Shown here: piece by piece, positions 1-10,328 of the stretch
Layout: every line of letters starts with the position of its first letter
Numbering within the stretch: the stretch's first letter is position 1
DNA from: Halocaridina rubra
Taxonomy: Eukaryota > Arthropoda > Malacostraca > Decapoda > Atyidae
Assembly: GCA_037179515.1 (NCBI GenBank)
Contig: JAXCGZ010020877.1
Span: 64,501 to 128,500, forward strand
Length of the DNA stretch: 64,000 bases
Direction: 5' to 3'
Position numbers and translations under genes: made by a program
Notes under the pieces: model-generated
Databases searched by the model: none
What the model was told of the DNA's origin: nothing
Seen by the model: only the letters and a program-made list of their open reading frames with translations

Positions 1-2889
1 ATCTATTCCAAGACATTCCCACCTATTCTAGCCATTGCTTGCAGCTTCCTAATAAGCCTCCCATGTGGAACAGTGTCAAACACTTTCTGGAAGTCTAGGA
101 ATATGCAATCTGCCCAGCCCTCTCTTTCCTGTAAGATTTGGCTTACCTCATCATAAAATTCTAATAAGTTTCTTACTGTTGATCTACCTTCTCTGAAGCC
201 ATGTTGCCTCACTGACAAAAAGTTGAAGGATTCCAAGTGAAGAGAGATATGTTTCCTTAGTAGCTTCTCCATAACTTTGCAAACTATGCTGGTCAAGGAA
301 ACTGGTCTATAGTTCAGAGCCATATCCCTCCTTCCCTTTTTGAAGATAGGTATCACTTTTGCTTGTTTCCAGCATATTGGAATCTCCCCCGACTCCAGTG
401 ACTTTTTAAATATGATACTTAGTGCCAATGATATTGAGTTTGCTCATTTTTTAAGTAAATGAGGGGATATATCATCAGGACCTGTAGCTTTATGAACATC
501 TAACTCCATCAGCGCTTTGCATACCTCTGTGGCTGTAAGGTTGATGTTCTCTAATACCGGCCCTTGAGCTTCTATCTCTGCAATCTGAGGGGGTGGGGTA
601 TTTTCCACTGTAAATACTGACTGACACTCCTTGTTCAATTCTTTGCAGATCTCTTCATCCGTTTCAGTGACGCTTCAATGCGCTCTCTTGAGCCTTAATA
701 CCCGTTCTTTTACCTTCAGTTTTCCTCTGATAAAACTGTGAAAAAGCTTGGGATTTTCTTTAGCCTTCCTGGTGACGTCCCTCTCATAGTCTCTCTCTGC
801 CTCTCTTCTTTTACTTAGGTAATCATTTTTTGCTCTTTTGTAGGTTTGAAAGGCATTTATGCTTTTTCTCCTCCTATACCTTTTCCAGCATTTGTCTCTC
901 CACTCCTTAGCTCTTTTACACTCATCATCGAACCATTTCTCTCTGGCATGCATTACACCTACTTTGGTGACAGCTATGTAGCAATCTACTATCTTCCCAT
1001 ATTTCTCACAAAAGATGTCATACATTTCTTGTACAGATTTGTTGTAAAATAAGGTTCTCCAGTCAAGAACTGCAAAAAGCTCATTCATTTTGATGTAATC
1101 TCCTTTCGGATAGTTCCTCCTCATGTCCTCAGTGCCTCTACTCTCAGGTAGAATATCTTCAATGATATACTCCAGCAACAACACACAGTGGTCACTCTTT
1201 CCAATTGGTGGTTCATACTCAATTTTTTCAATATCCAACACATTATCTGTGAATACTAGATCAAGTAGTGATGGCTCATCCCCACCCCTGGCCCTCGTTG
1301 GTTCCATTACATGTTGGTGTAGGAAATTCCCTTGTACGCAATCTAGAAATCTTACCCCGAATGAGTCCTAACCACTGTGTGGGTCAAGATTTATCCAATC
1401 TATCTCTTTATGATTAAAATCTCCCATAATCAAAATCCTACATTTTCTCTCCCGTGCCATGTTAACAACTGTGTTTATGACTTCAATAGTACCTATATGA
1501 CTGTCCTCATAAACTTCTATCCTATTCTGGTTCCTTGGTGGGTTATATACAACAGTTATTATAATGCTCTCTGACCCAGTATTTATGCGAGCAACAAGAA
1601 ATTCCTTGAACTCACTTTCTATAGCCAAGTTTATTTCTTCAACTTGAATCCTTTCACTTATGAGCAGTGCTATCCCTCCACCAGTCCTCTCAGATCTTTC
1701 AACCCTTAATATTCTGAAGCCCTTAGGAAAAACTGTGACACTATTTATGTTCTCACTCAACTTAGTCTCTGTAATTGCTACTATATCTGCCTTACTGTTG
1801 TGAATCCTATCTTTTAATTCTACTGCCTTACCAGCTAATCCATCAGCATTTGTGTATAACAATCTTAATGAGGCCCCATCCCCTGATCTTCTGCCATTAC
1901 CTTCTTTATCTCCCCTTTGTCTGGAAGAACTCTGTAATGAAATTTTTTTCTTTTCTTCTTCATTTCTTTCCTCATTTAACCTTCTTGCCTCTTCCAACAA
2001 GTTTTTGATCTTTCCCATCTCTTCCTGTGTTCTGTATCGTCTAATGAACACTTCTTTGAATTCTGGAAGGTCTTTTAGACTTTTTTTTCTCAACAATATT
2101 TCCCTACATGTTTCCCCTCTCTCAAACGTTACTTTTGTTGGTCTCGGCTTTCTTTCCCTCGAATATTTGCCTAGTTGGTGTATGTTTACAATATCCTCAG
2201 GACCACAAACTACTCCAAGCTTTCTTATCAGGTCTACAACCCTAGCTTTATTTTCTTCAAGTCTCCCCTGCCATGTTGGCTTCTGGGATTCGCTTATGCC
2301 TGAGATTACCACTGTCTTCTCTTTATCAAGTGCCTGTTAGATCAGTAGGTTTGCCCTTTCCATCACAACGTCTTTCATTTTTTCGATTACTGTCTCTTTA
2401 TAGTCAACTGTTTGTATGTTTTCCAGTGCCACCACCTTTACAGCCTCTTTTACTGCCACACTCCCCTTTAGTGCATCAGCAAAGGAAGTTTTCATGGCAT
2501 CATTTTCCATATTCAGCTCCTGGAACTCTTTTCTAAACTGTTCAATGTTTTCCTTAATCTGGACAATCCAAGCTGCAATCTCGTCTCTCTCAGAAGAGAG
2601 CAGTGAACTAACATCTAATTCATTTAGGTTGTCATTCAGCTGTTTGTTTTTATCTTCTTGTTTAGAAAATCTGGTTTCTAGTTCATTCTTTTCCCCTTCC
2701 AGCTTCTTTATTCGTTTTTCTAGTTCCTTTCTCTCCTGCCCTTGTGCTTTATTTGCTTCCTCCAAAAATCTTATTTCCTCTCTGGGTGTTTCATTCTCTT
2801 TCATTTCTCTATCCATATTCCGAATATTATCATCAAGGCTTATAACCATTGCCTCTAAATCCTTGATTTTCTGTTTTAGTCTCCTAATG
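1..2889 (-). mobile_element. CR1/L2-like LINE, copy alpha (cut by window edge)
   Basis: Minus-strand non-LTR retrotransposon copy whose 3' part lies outside the window. Read from 2889 down to 1 it holds most of ORF1, the endonuclease and the first part of the reverse transcriptase. It is almost identical to copy beta with a 3942-bp offset (position 1 matches 3942). Its 5' end is truncated within the start of ORF1, right after the sequence ctcctaat, and is joined directly to the 3' tail of beta. Beta has the same truncation point at 6830. Confidence 0.9.
3..2849 (-). pseudogene. Broken ORF1-ORF2 of LINE copy alpha
   Basis: Remnant of ORF1 (coiled-coil part 2337-2849; RNA-binding domain within 1368-2312) and ORF2 (endonuclease 675-2312, RT from about 638 down). 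Lesions include an in-frame stop after residues ANLLI near 2337, a stop replacing the Glu of HSGEDSF near 1368, and breaks near 670 and 440. In the open segment 1368-2312 the ORF1 RNA-binding domain runs straight into the endonuclease (SLRLLYTNADG). An A-run one base longer than in copies G, J, K and L puts both ORFs in one frame. Beta carries the same lesions, so the copy was dead before it was duplicated. Confidence 0.85.
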
Positions 2890-5800
2890 TGTGATTACCT
2901 AATTGTGATTACCTAATTGTGTTTACTGGAAAGAGCCCAAAGCTCGTATCTTCCCGTCTCCTCATCGGTTCCATTTTATACTTAGTGATACTTATCATAC
3001 CTGTCCTTAAAACTATGGATTGAGATAGCATTAACTACCTCCTCGCTTAGCCAATTCCAATTATCAACTACTCTTACACTGAAAAAGTATTTCCTTACAT
3101 CCTGCAAAGAAGTTTTCTTACGAAGCTTCAAACTATGACCTCTAGTTCTAGAGCCAGCCATATCAAAATATCGATCCCTCTCCACTCTATCATAACCATG
3201 AAGGAATTTAAAGACTGTCACCATATCCCCCCTCACTCTTCTAGCTTCGAAAGATGGTAAGTCTAATTCCCTCAGCCTCTCATCATAACTGAGATTGCGT
3301 ATTTCTGGCACCAGTTTCGTGGCATGTCTTTGAACTTTTTCAAGCTTAGCTATGTCCTTTTTTAAGTGCGGATTCCAAAAGGGGGCTGCATATTCGAGTT
3401 TTGGCCTCACAAAGGTTACATAAATATTTCTGAACATTTCCTTGTCCATGTGCCTGAAGGCTACCCTTACATTTGATAAGAATGCATATGCTGCCCTTAT
3501 TATGCCATTTATATGTATTTCTGGAGACAAATCTGCCAGTATGTTTACTCCTAGATCTCTCTCATTTTCTGTCTCTTGAAGTTGTACTCCAGCCACCGAG
3601 TAGTCAAGCTTGGGCCTTCTTGCACTTGTACCCATTCTCATTATCTTACATTTTGAAGTATTGAATTTCATTAGCCACTTTTCTGAACACTCATGCAGAC
3701 TATTTAGATCTTCCTGAAGTTCTCTACCATTGTTCTCGTTTCCTACTTTCTTCACAATCTTTGCATCATCTGCAAACATATTCTTGAATGAATTTACAGA
3801 CTCTGGTAGGTCATTTACATATACAAGGAACAAAAATGGCCCTAAAACTGAACCCTATGGAACTCCTCTACTAACTCTTCTCCATTCAGACACTGAGTGT
3901 CTTACTCTAACCCTCTGTTCCCTTCCATCAAAGTAAGTTTTTATCTATTCCAAGACATTTCCACCTATTCTAGCCATTGCTTGCAGCTTCCTAATAAGCC
4001 TCCCATGTGGAACAGTGTCAAACACTTTCTGGAAGTCTAGGAATATGCAATCTGCCCAGCCCTCTCTTTCCTGTAAGATTTGGCTTACCTCATCATAAAA
4101 TTCTAATAAGTTTCTTACTGTTGATCTACCTTCTCTGAAGCCATGTTGCCTCACTAACAAAAAGTTGAAGGATTCCAAGTGAAGAGAGATATGTTTCCTT
4201 AGTAGCTTCTCCATAACTTTGCAAACTATGCTGGTCAAGGAAACTGGTCTATAGTTCAGAGCCATATCCCTCCTTCCCTTTTTGAAGATAGGTATCACTT
4301 TTGCTTGTTTCCAGCATATTGGAATCTCCCCCGACTCCAGTGACTTTTTAAATATGATACTTAGTGCCAATGATATTGAGTTTGCTCATTTTTTAAGTAA
4401 ATGAGGGGATATATCATCAGGACCTGTAGCTTTATGAACATCTAACTCCATCAGCGCTTTGCATACCTCTGTGGCTGTAAGGTTGATGTTCTCTAATACC
4501 GGCCCTTGAGCTTCTATCTCTGCAATCTGAGGGGGTGGGGTATTTTCCACTGTAAATACTGACTGACACTCCTTGTTCAATTCTTTGCAGATCTCTTCAT
4601 CCGTTTCAGTGACGCTTCAATGCGCTCTCTTGAGCCTTAATACCCGTTCTTTTACCTTCAGTTTTCCTCTGATAAAACTGTGAAAAAGCTTGGGATTTTC
4701 TTTAGCCTTCCTGGTGACGTCCCTCTCATAGTCTCTCTCTGCCTCTCTTCTTTTACTTAGGTAATCATTTTTTGCTCTTTTGTAGGTTTGAAAGGCATTT
4801 ATGCTTTTTCTCCTCCTATACCTTTTCCAGCATTTGTCTCTCCACTCCTTAGCTCTTTTACACTCATCATCGAACCATTTCTCTCTGGCATGCATTACAC
4901 CTACTTTGGTGACAGCTATGCAGCAATCTACTATCTTCCCATATTTCTCACAAAAGATGTCATACATTTCTTGTACAGATTTGTTGTAAAATAAGGTTCT
5001 CCAGTCAAGAACTGCAAAAAGCTCATTCATTTTGATGTAATCTCCTTTCGGATAGTTCCTCCTCATGTCCTCAGTGCCTCTACTCTCAGGTAGAATATCT
5101 TCAATGATATACTCCAGCAACAACACACAGTGGTCACTCTTTCCAATTGGTGGTTCATACTCAATTTTTTCAATATCCAACACATTATCTGTGAATACTA
5201 GATCAAGTAGTGATGGCTCATCCCCACCCCTGGCCCTCGTTGGTTCCATTACATGTTGGTGTAGGAAATTCCCTTGTACGCAATCTAGAAATCTTACCCC
5301 GAATGAGTCCTAACCACTGTGTGGGTCAAGATTTATCCAATCTATCTCTTTATGATTAAAATCTCCCATAATCAAAATCCTACATTTTCTCTCCCGTGCC
5401 ATGTTAACAACTGTGTTTATGACTTCAATAGTACCTATATGACTGTCCTCATAAACTTCTATCCTATTCTGGTTCCTTGGTGGGTTATATACAACAGTTA
5501 TTATAATGCTCTCTGACCCAGTATTTATGCGAGCAACAAGAAATTCCTTGAACTCACTTTCTATAGCCAAGTTTATTTCTTCAACTTGAATCCTTTCACT
5601 TATGAGCAGTGCTATCCCTCCACCAGTCCTCTCAGATCTTTCAACCCTTAATATTCTGAAGCCCTTAGGAAAAACTGTGACACTATTTATGTTCTCACTC
5701 AACTTAGTCTCTGTAATTGCTACTATATCTGCCTTACTGTTGTGAATCCTATCTTTTAATTCTACTGCCTTACCAGCTAATCCATCAGCATTTGTGTATA

Positions 5801-6830
5801 ACAATCTTAATGAGGCCCCATCCCCTGATCTTCTGCCATTACCTTCCTTATCTCCCCTTTGTCTGGAAGAACTCTGTAATGAAATTTTTTTCTTTTCTTC
5901 TTCATTTCTTTCCTCATTTAATCTTCTTGCCTCTTCCAACAAGTTTTTGATCTTTCCCATCTCTTCCTGTGTTCTGTATCGTCTAATGAACACTTCTTTG
6001 AATTCTGGAAGGTCTTTTAGACTTTTTTTTCTCAACAATATTTCCCTACATGTTTCCCCTCTCTCAAACGTTACTTTTGTTGGTCTCGGCTTTCTTTCCC
6101 TCGAATATTTGCCTAGTTGGTGTATGTTTACAATATCCTCAGGACCACAAACTACTCCAAGCTTTCTTATCAGGTCTACAACCCTAGCTTTATTTTCTTC
6201 AAGTCTCCCCTGCCATGTTGGCTCCTGGGATTCGCTTATGCCTGAGATTACCACTGTCTTCTCTTTATCAAGTGCCTGTTAGATCAGTAGGTTTGCCCTT
6301 TCCATCACAACGTCTTCCATTTTTTCGATTACTGTCTCTTTATAGTCAACTGTTTGTATGTTTTCCAGTGCCACCACCTTTACAGCCTCTTTTACTGCCA
6401 CACTCCCCTTTAGTGCATCAGCAAAGGAAGTTTTCATGGCATCCTTTTCCATATTCAGCTCCTGGAACTCTTTTCTAAACTATTCAATGTTTTCCTTAAT
6501 CTGGACATTCCAAGCTGCAATCTCGTCTCTCTCAGAAGTGAGCAGTGAACTAACATCTAATTCATTTAGGTTGTCATTCAGCTGTTTGTTTTTATCTTCT
6601 TGTTTAGAAAATCTGGTTTCTAGTTCACTCTTTTCCCCTTCCAGCTTCTTTATTCGTTTTTCTAGTTCCTTTCTCTCCTGCCCTTGTGCTTTATTTGCTT
6701 CCTCCAAAAATCTTATTTCCTCTCTGGGTGTTTCATTCTCTTTCATTTCTCTATCCATATTCCGAATATTATCATCAAGGCTTATAACCATTGCCTCTAA
6801 ATCCTTAATTTTCTGTTTTAGTCTCCTAAT
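2890..6830 (-). mobile_element. CR1/L2-like LINE, copy beta
   Basis: Nearly full-length minus-strand LINE. The 3' tail (two gtgattacctaatt units) starts at about 2890 and the truncated 5' end is at 6830. It includes the 3'UTR stem-loop (arms cggga and tcccg around 2930-2968), RT, endonuclease and ORF1, but lacks the 5'UTR and about the first 20 codons of ORF1. It differs from alpha by scattered substitutions only. Alpha and beta form a head-to-tail tandem with no target-site duplication between them. Confidence 0.9.
2982..6791 (-). pseudogene. Broken ORF1-ORF2 of LINE copy beta
   Basis: Pieces in order from the 5' end are coiled-coil ORF1 (6480-6791), the fused ORF1 RNA-binding domain plus endonuclease (5310-6254), the rest of the endonuclease and linker (4617-5249), the RT fingers (4386-4580 and 3945-4370), and the RT palm with FADDAK plus the C-terminal domain (2982-3833). 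The stop codons at the HSG/DSFG position, after LKRAH and before the RT fingers are the same as in alpha. A further stop near 6480 is private to beta. No functional protein is expected. Confidence 0.85.
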
Positions 6831-7403
6831 GTGTGATTACCTAATTGTGATTACCAAATTGTGTTTACGGGAAAGAGCACAAAGCTCGTATCTTCCCGTC
6901 TCCTCATCGGTTCCATTTTATACTTAGTAATACTTATCATACCTGTCCTTAAAACTATGGATTGAGATAGCATTAACTACCTCCTCGCTTAGCCAATTCC
7001 AATTATCAACTACTCTTACACTGAAAAAGTATTTCCTTACATCCTGCAACGAAGTTTTCTTACGAAGCTTCAAACTATGACCTCTAGTTCTAGAGCCAAC
7101 CATATCAAAATATCGATCCCTATCCACTCTATCATAACCATGAAGGAATTTAAAGACTGTCACCATATCCCCCCTCACTCTTCTAGCTTCGAAAGATGGT
7201 AAGCCTAATTCCCTCAGCCTCTCATCATAACTGAGATTGCGTATTTCTGGCACCAGTTTCGTGGCATGTCTTTGAACTTTTTCAAGCTTAGCTATGTCCT
7301 TTTTCAAGTGCGGATTCCAAAAAGGGGCTGCATATTCGAGTTTTGGCCTCACATAGGTTACATAAATATTTCTGAACATTTCCTTGTCCATGTGCCTGAA
7401 GGC

Positions 7404-7406
<3 letters not shown>
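6831..7406 (-). mobile_element. 5'-truncated LINE fragment, copy A
   Basis: The 3'-terminal 0.58 kb of the LINE: tail repeats, 3'UTR and the C-terminal RT-associated domain (open segment 6924-7391, with YVRPKLEYAAPFWNPHL and RVRGDMVTVFKFLHGYDR). It ends at ggctac, the same truncation point as copies C and F. Part of its sequence matches alpha/beta (cgaaagatgg) and part matches C/F (tccaaaaagggg), so it looks mosaic. Confidence 0.85.

Positions 7407-7474
<68 letters not shown>
7407..7474. repeat. (TG)n microsatellite between LINE copies A and B
   Basis: About 68 bp of uninterrupted TG dinucleotides joining the truncated 5' end of copy A to the 3' tail of copy B. Confidence 0.97.
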
Positions 7475-7475
<1 letters not shown>

Positions 7476-7723
7476 TTACCTAATTGTGATTACCTAATTG
7501 TGTTTACGGGAAAGAGCCCAAAGCTCGTATCTTCCCGTCTCCTGATCGGTTCCATTTTATACTTAGCGATACTTATCATACCTGTCCTTAAAACTATGGA
7601 TTGAGATAGCATTAACTACCTCCTCGCTTAGCCAATTCCAATTATCAACTACTCTTACACTGAAAAAGTATTTCCTTACATCCTGCAGAGAAGTTTTCTT
7701 ACGAAGCTTCAAACTATGACCTC
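7475..7723 (-). mobile_element. 5'-truncated LINE fragment, copy B
   Basis: About 250 bp of the LINE 3' end: two tail units, 3'UTR stem-loop and the last codons of ORF2. It is truncated at gacctct, followed by tgtgtgtg and the next copy. Copies E (9417-9669) and H (14395-14646) have the same break and the same private base (tacttagcgatac). Confidence 0.85.
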
Positions 7724-7730
7724 TGTGTGT

Positions 7731-8290
7731 GTGATTACCTAATTGTGTTTACGGGAAAGAGCCCAAAGCTCGTATCTTCCCGTCTCCTCATCGGTTCCAT
7801 TTTATACTTAGTGATACTTATCATACCTGTCCTTAAAACTATGGATTGAGATAGCATTAACTACCTCCTCGCTTAGCCAATTCCAATTATCAACTACTCT
7901 TACACTGAAAAAGTATTTCCTTACATCCTGCAAAGAAGTTTTCTTACGAAGCTTCAAACTATGACCTCTAGTTCTAGAGCCAGCCATATCAAAATATCGA
8001 TCTCTATCCACTCTATCATAACCATGAAGGAATTTAAAGACTGTCACCATATCCCCCCTCACTCTTCTAGCTTCGAGTGATGGTAAGTCTAATTCCCTCA
8101 GCCTCTCATCATAACTGAGATTGCGTATTTCTGGCACCAGTTTCGTGGCATGTCTTTGAACTTTTTCAAGCTTAGCTATGTCCTTTTTCAAGTGCCGATT
8201 CCAAAAAGGGGCTGCATATTCGAGTTTTGGCCTCACATAGGTTACATAAATATTTCTGAACATTTCCTTGTCCATGTGCCTGAAGGCTAC
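7731..8290 (-). mobile_element. 5'-truncated LINE fragment, copy C
   Basis: About 560 bp of the LINE 3' end with one tail unit and the C-terminal domain of ORF2 (open segment 7808-8275, carrying the private change WNRHLKK). It is truncated at ggctac and followed by tgtgtg and the tail of copy D. Near-identical to copy F. Confidence 0.85.
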
Positions 8291-8294
8291 TGTG

Positions 8295-9381
8295 TGTGAT
8301 TACCTAATTGTGATTACCTAATTGTGTTTACGGGAAAGAGCCCAAAGCTCGTATCTTCCCGTCTCCTGATCGGTTCCATTTTTAGACTTAGTGATACTTA
8401 TCATACCTGTCCTTAAAACTATGGATTGAGGTAGCATTAACTACCTCCTCGCTTAGCGAATTCCAATTATCAACTACTCTTACACTGAAAAAGTATTTCC
8501 TTACATCCTGCAAACAAGTTTTCTTCCGAAGCTTCAAACTATGACCTCTAGTTCTAGAGCCAGCCATATCGAAATATCGATCCCTATCCACTCTATCATA
8601 ACCATGAAGGAATTTAAAGACTGTCACCATATCCCCCCTTACTCTTCTAGCTTCGAGTGATGGCAAGTCTAATTCTCTCAGCCTCTCATCATAACCGAGA
8701 TTGCGTATTTCTGGCACCAGTTTTGTGGCATGTCTTTGAACTTTTTCAAGCTTAGCTATGTGCTTTTTCAAGTGCGGATTCCAAAAGGGGGCTGCATATT
8801 CGAGTTTTGGCCTCACATAGGTTACATAAATATTTCTGAACATTTCCTTGTCCATGTGCCTGAAGGCTACCCTTACATTTGATAAGAATGCATATGCTGC
8901 CCTTACTACGCCATTTATATGTATTTCTGGAGACAAATCTGCCAATATGTTTACTCCTAGATCTCTCTCATTTTCTGTCTCCTGAAGTTGTACTCCAGCC
9001 ACCGAGTAGTCAAGCTTGGGCCTTCTTGCACTTGTACCCATTCTCATTACCTTACATTTTGAGGTATTGAATTTCATTAGCCACTTTTCTGACCACTCAT
9101 GCAGATTATTTAGATCCTCCTGAAGTTCTCTACCATTGTTCTCGTTTTTTACTTTCTTCACAATCTTTGCATCATCTGCAAACATATTCATGAATGAATT
9201 TACAGACTCTGGTAGGTCATTTACATATACAAGGAACAAAAGTGGCCCTAAAACTGAACCCTGTGGAACTCCACTACTAACTCTTCTCCATTCAGACACT
9301 GAGTGTCTTACTCTAACCCTCTGTTCCCTTCCTTCTAAGTAAGTTTTTATCCATTCCAAGACATTTCCACCTATTCTAGCC

Positions 9382-9384
<3 letters not shown>
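8295..9384 (-). mobile_element. 5'-truncated LINE fragment, copy D
   Basis: About 1.09 kb: tail with two units, 3'UTR stem-loop and the RT palm to C-terminus. It is truncated at ctagccattg, where a (TG)n tract begins. It shares WNSLSEEVVNATS with copy J, so it is closer to J than to G. Confidence 0.88.
8388..9383 (-). pseudogene. ORF2 fragment of copy D (RT palm to C-terminus)
   Basis: An open 331-codon segment starting inside the reverse transcriptase at MARIGGNVLEWIKTYLEGRE. It contains VPQGSVLGPLLFLVYVNDLP, the catalytic FADDAK motif and the CR1/L2-like C-terminal region. There is no endonuclease, no RT fingers and no real start, so it is a truncated remnant although the frame is undamaged. 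Confidence 0.8.

Positions 9385-9418
<34 letters not shown>
9385..9418. repeat. (TG)n microsatellite between copies D and E
   Basis: About 34 bp of TG repeats directly abutting the truncated copy D and the tail of copy E. Confidence 0.95.
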
Positions 9419-9420
<2 letters not shown>

Positions 9421-9669
9421 TTACCTAATTGTGATTACCTAATTGTGTTTACGGGAAAGAGCCCAAAGCTCGTATCTTCCCGTCTCCTGATCGGTTCCAT
9501 TTTATACTTAGCGATACTTATCATACCTGTCCTTAAAACTATGGATTGAGATAGCATTAACTACCTCCTCGCTTAGCCAATTCCAATTATCAACTACTCT
9601 TACACTGAAAAAGTATTTCCTTACATCCTGCAGAGAAGTTTTCTTACGAAGCTTCAAACTATGACCTCT
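9417..9669 (-). mobile_element. 5'-truncated LINE fragment, copy E
   Basis: Near-identical to copy B (7475-7723), with the same truncation at acctct and the same tgtgtgtg linker to the next copy. It is the first element of the second duplicated unit. Confidence 0.85.
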
Positions 9670-9676
9670 GTGTGTG

Positions 9677-10235
9677 TGATTACCTAATTGTGTTTACGGG
9701 AAAGAGCCCAAAGCTCGTATCCTCCCGTCTCCTCATCGGTTCCATTTTATACTTAGTGATACTTATCATACCTGTCCTTAAAACTATGGATTGAGATAGC
9801 ATTAACTACCTCCTCGCTTAGCCAATTCCAATTATCAACTACTCTTACACTGAAAAAGTATTTCCTTACATCCTGCAAAGAAGTTTTCTTACGAAGCTTC
9901 AAACTATGACCTCTAGTTCTAGAGCCAGCCATATCAAAATATCGATCTCTATCCACTCTATCATAACCATGAAGGAATTTAAAGACTGTCACCATATCCC
10001 CCCTCACTCTTCTAGCTTCGAGTGATGGTAAGTCTAATTCCCTCAGCCTCTCATCATAACTGAGATTGCGTATTTCTGGCACCAGTTTCGTGGCATGTCT
10101 TTGAACTTTTTCAAGCTTAGCTATGTCCTTTTTCAAGTGCCGATTCCAAAAAGGGGCTGCATATTCGAGTTTTGGCCTCACATAGGTTACATAAATATTT
10201 CTGAACATTTCCTTGTCCATGTGCTTGAAGGCTAC
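9677..10235 (-). mobile_element. 5'-truncated LINE fragment, copy F
   Basis: Near-identical to copy C, with the same single tail unit, the same WNRHLKK variant (open segment 9753-10220) and the same truncation at ggctac. Here the linker to the next copy is only tgtg. Confidence 0.85.
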
Positions 10236-10328
10236 TGTGATTACCTAATTGTGATTACCTAATTGTGTTTATGGGAAAGAGCCCAAAGCTCGTATCTTCC
10301 CGTCTCCTGATCGGTTCCATTTTTAGAC

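Noticed and set aside
846..2916. Plus-strand ORFs across the LINE copies (for example 1123-1371, 1852-2340, 2416-2916 and their repeats in every copy)
   Set aside because: They are antisense shadows of LINE ORF1/ORF2 and recur wherever the LINE does; no family motif is visible.
7266..7475. ORFs reading Val-Cys repeats over (TG)n tracts (also 14029-14405 and 19820-20135)
   Set aside because: They are simple translations of dinucleotide repeats with no other coding signal.
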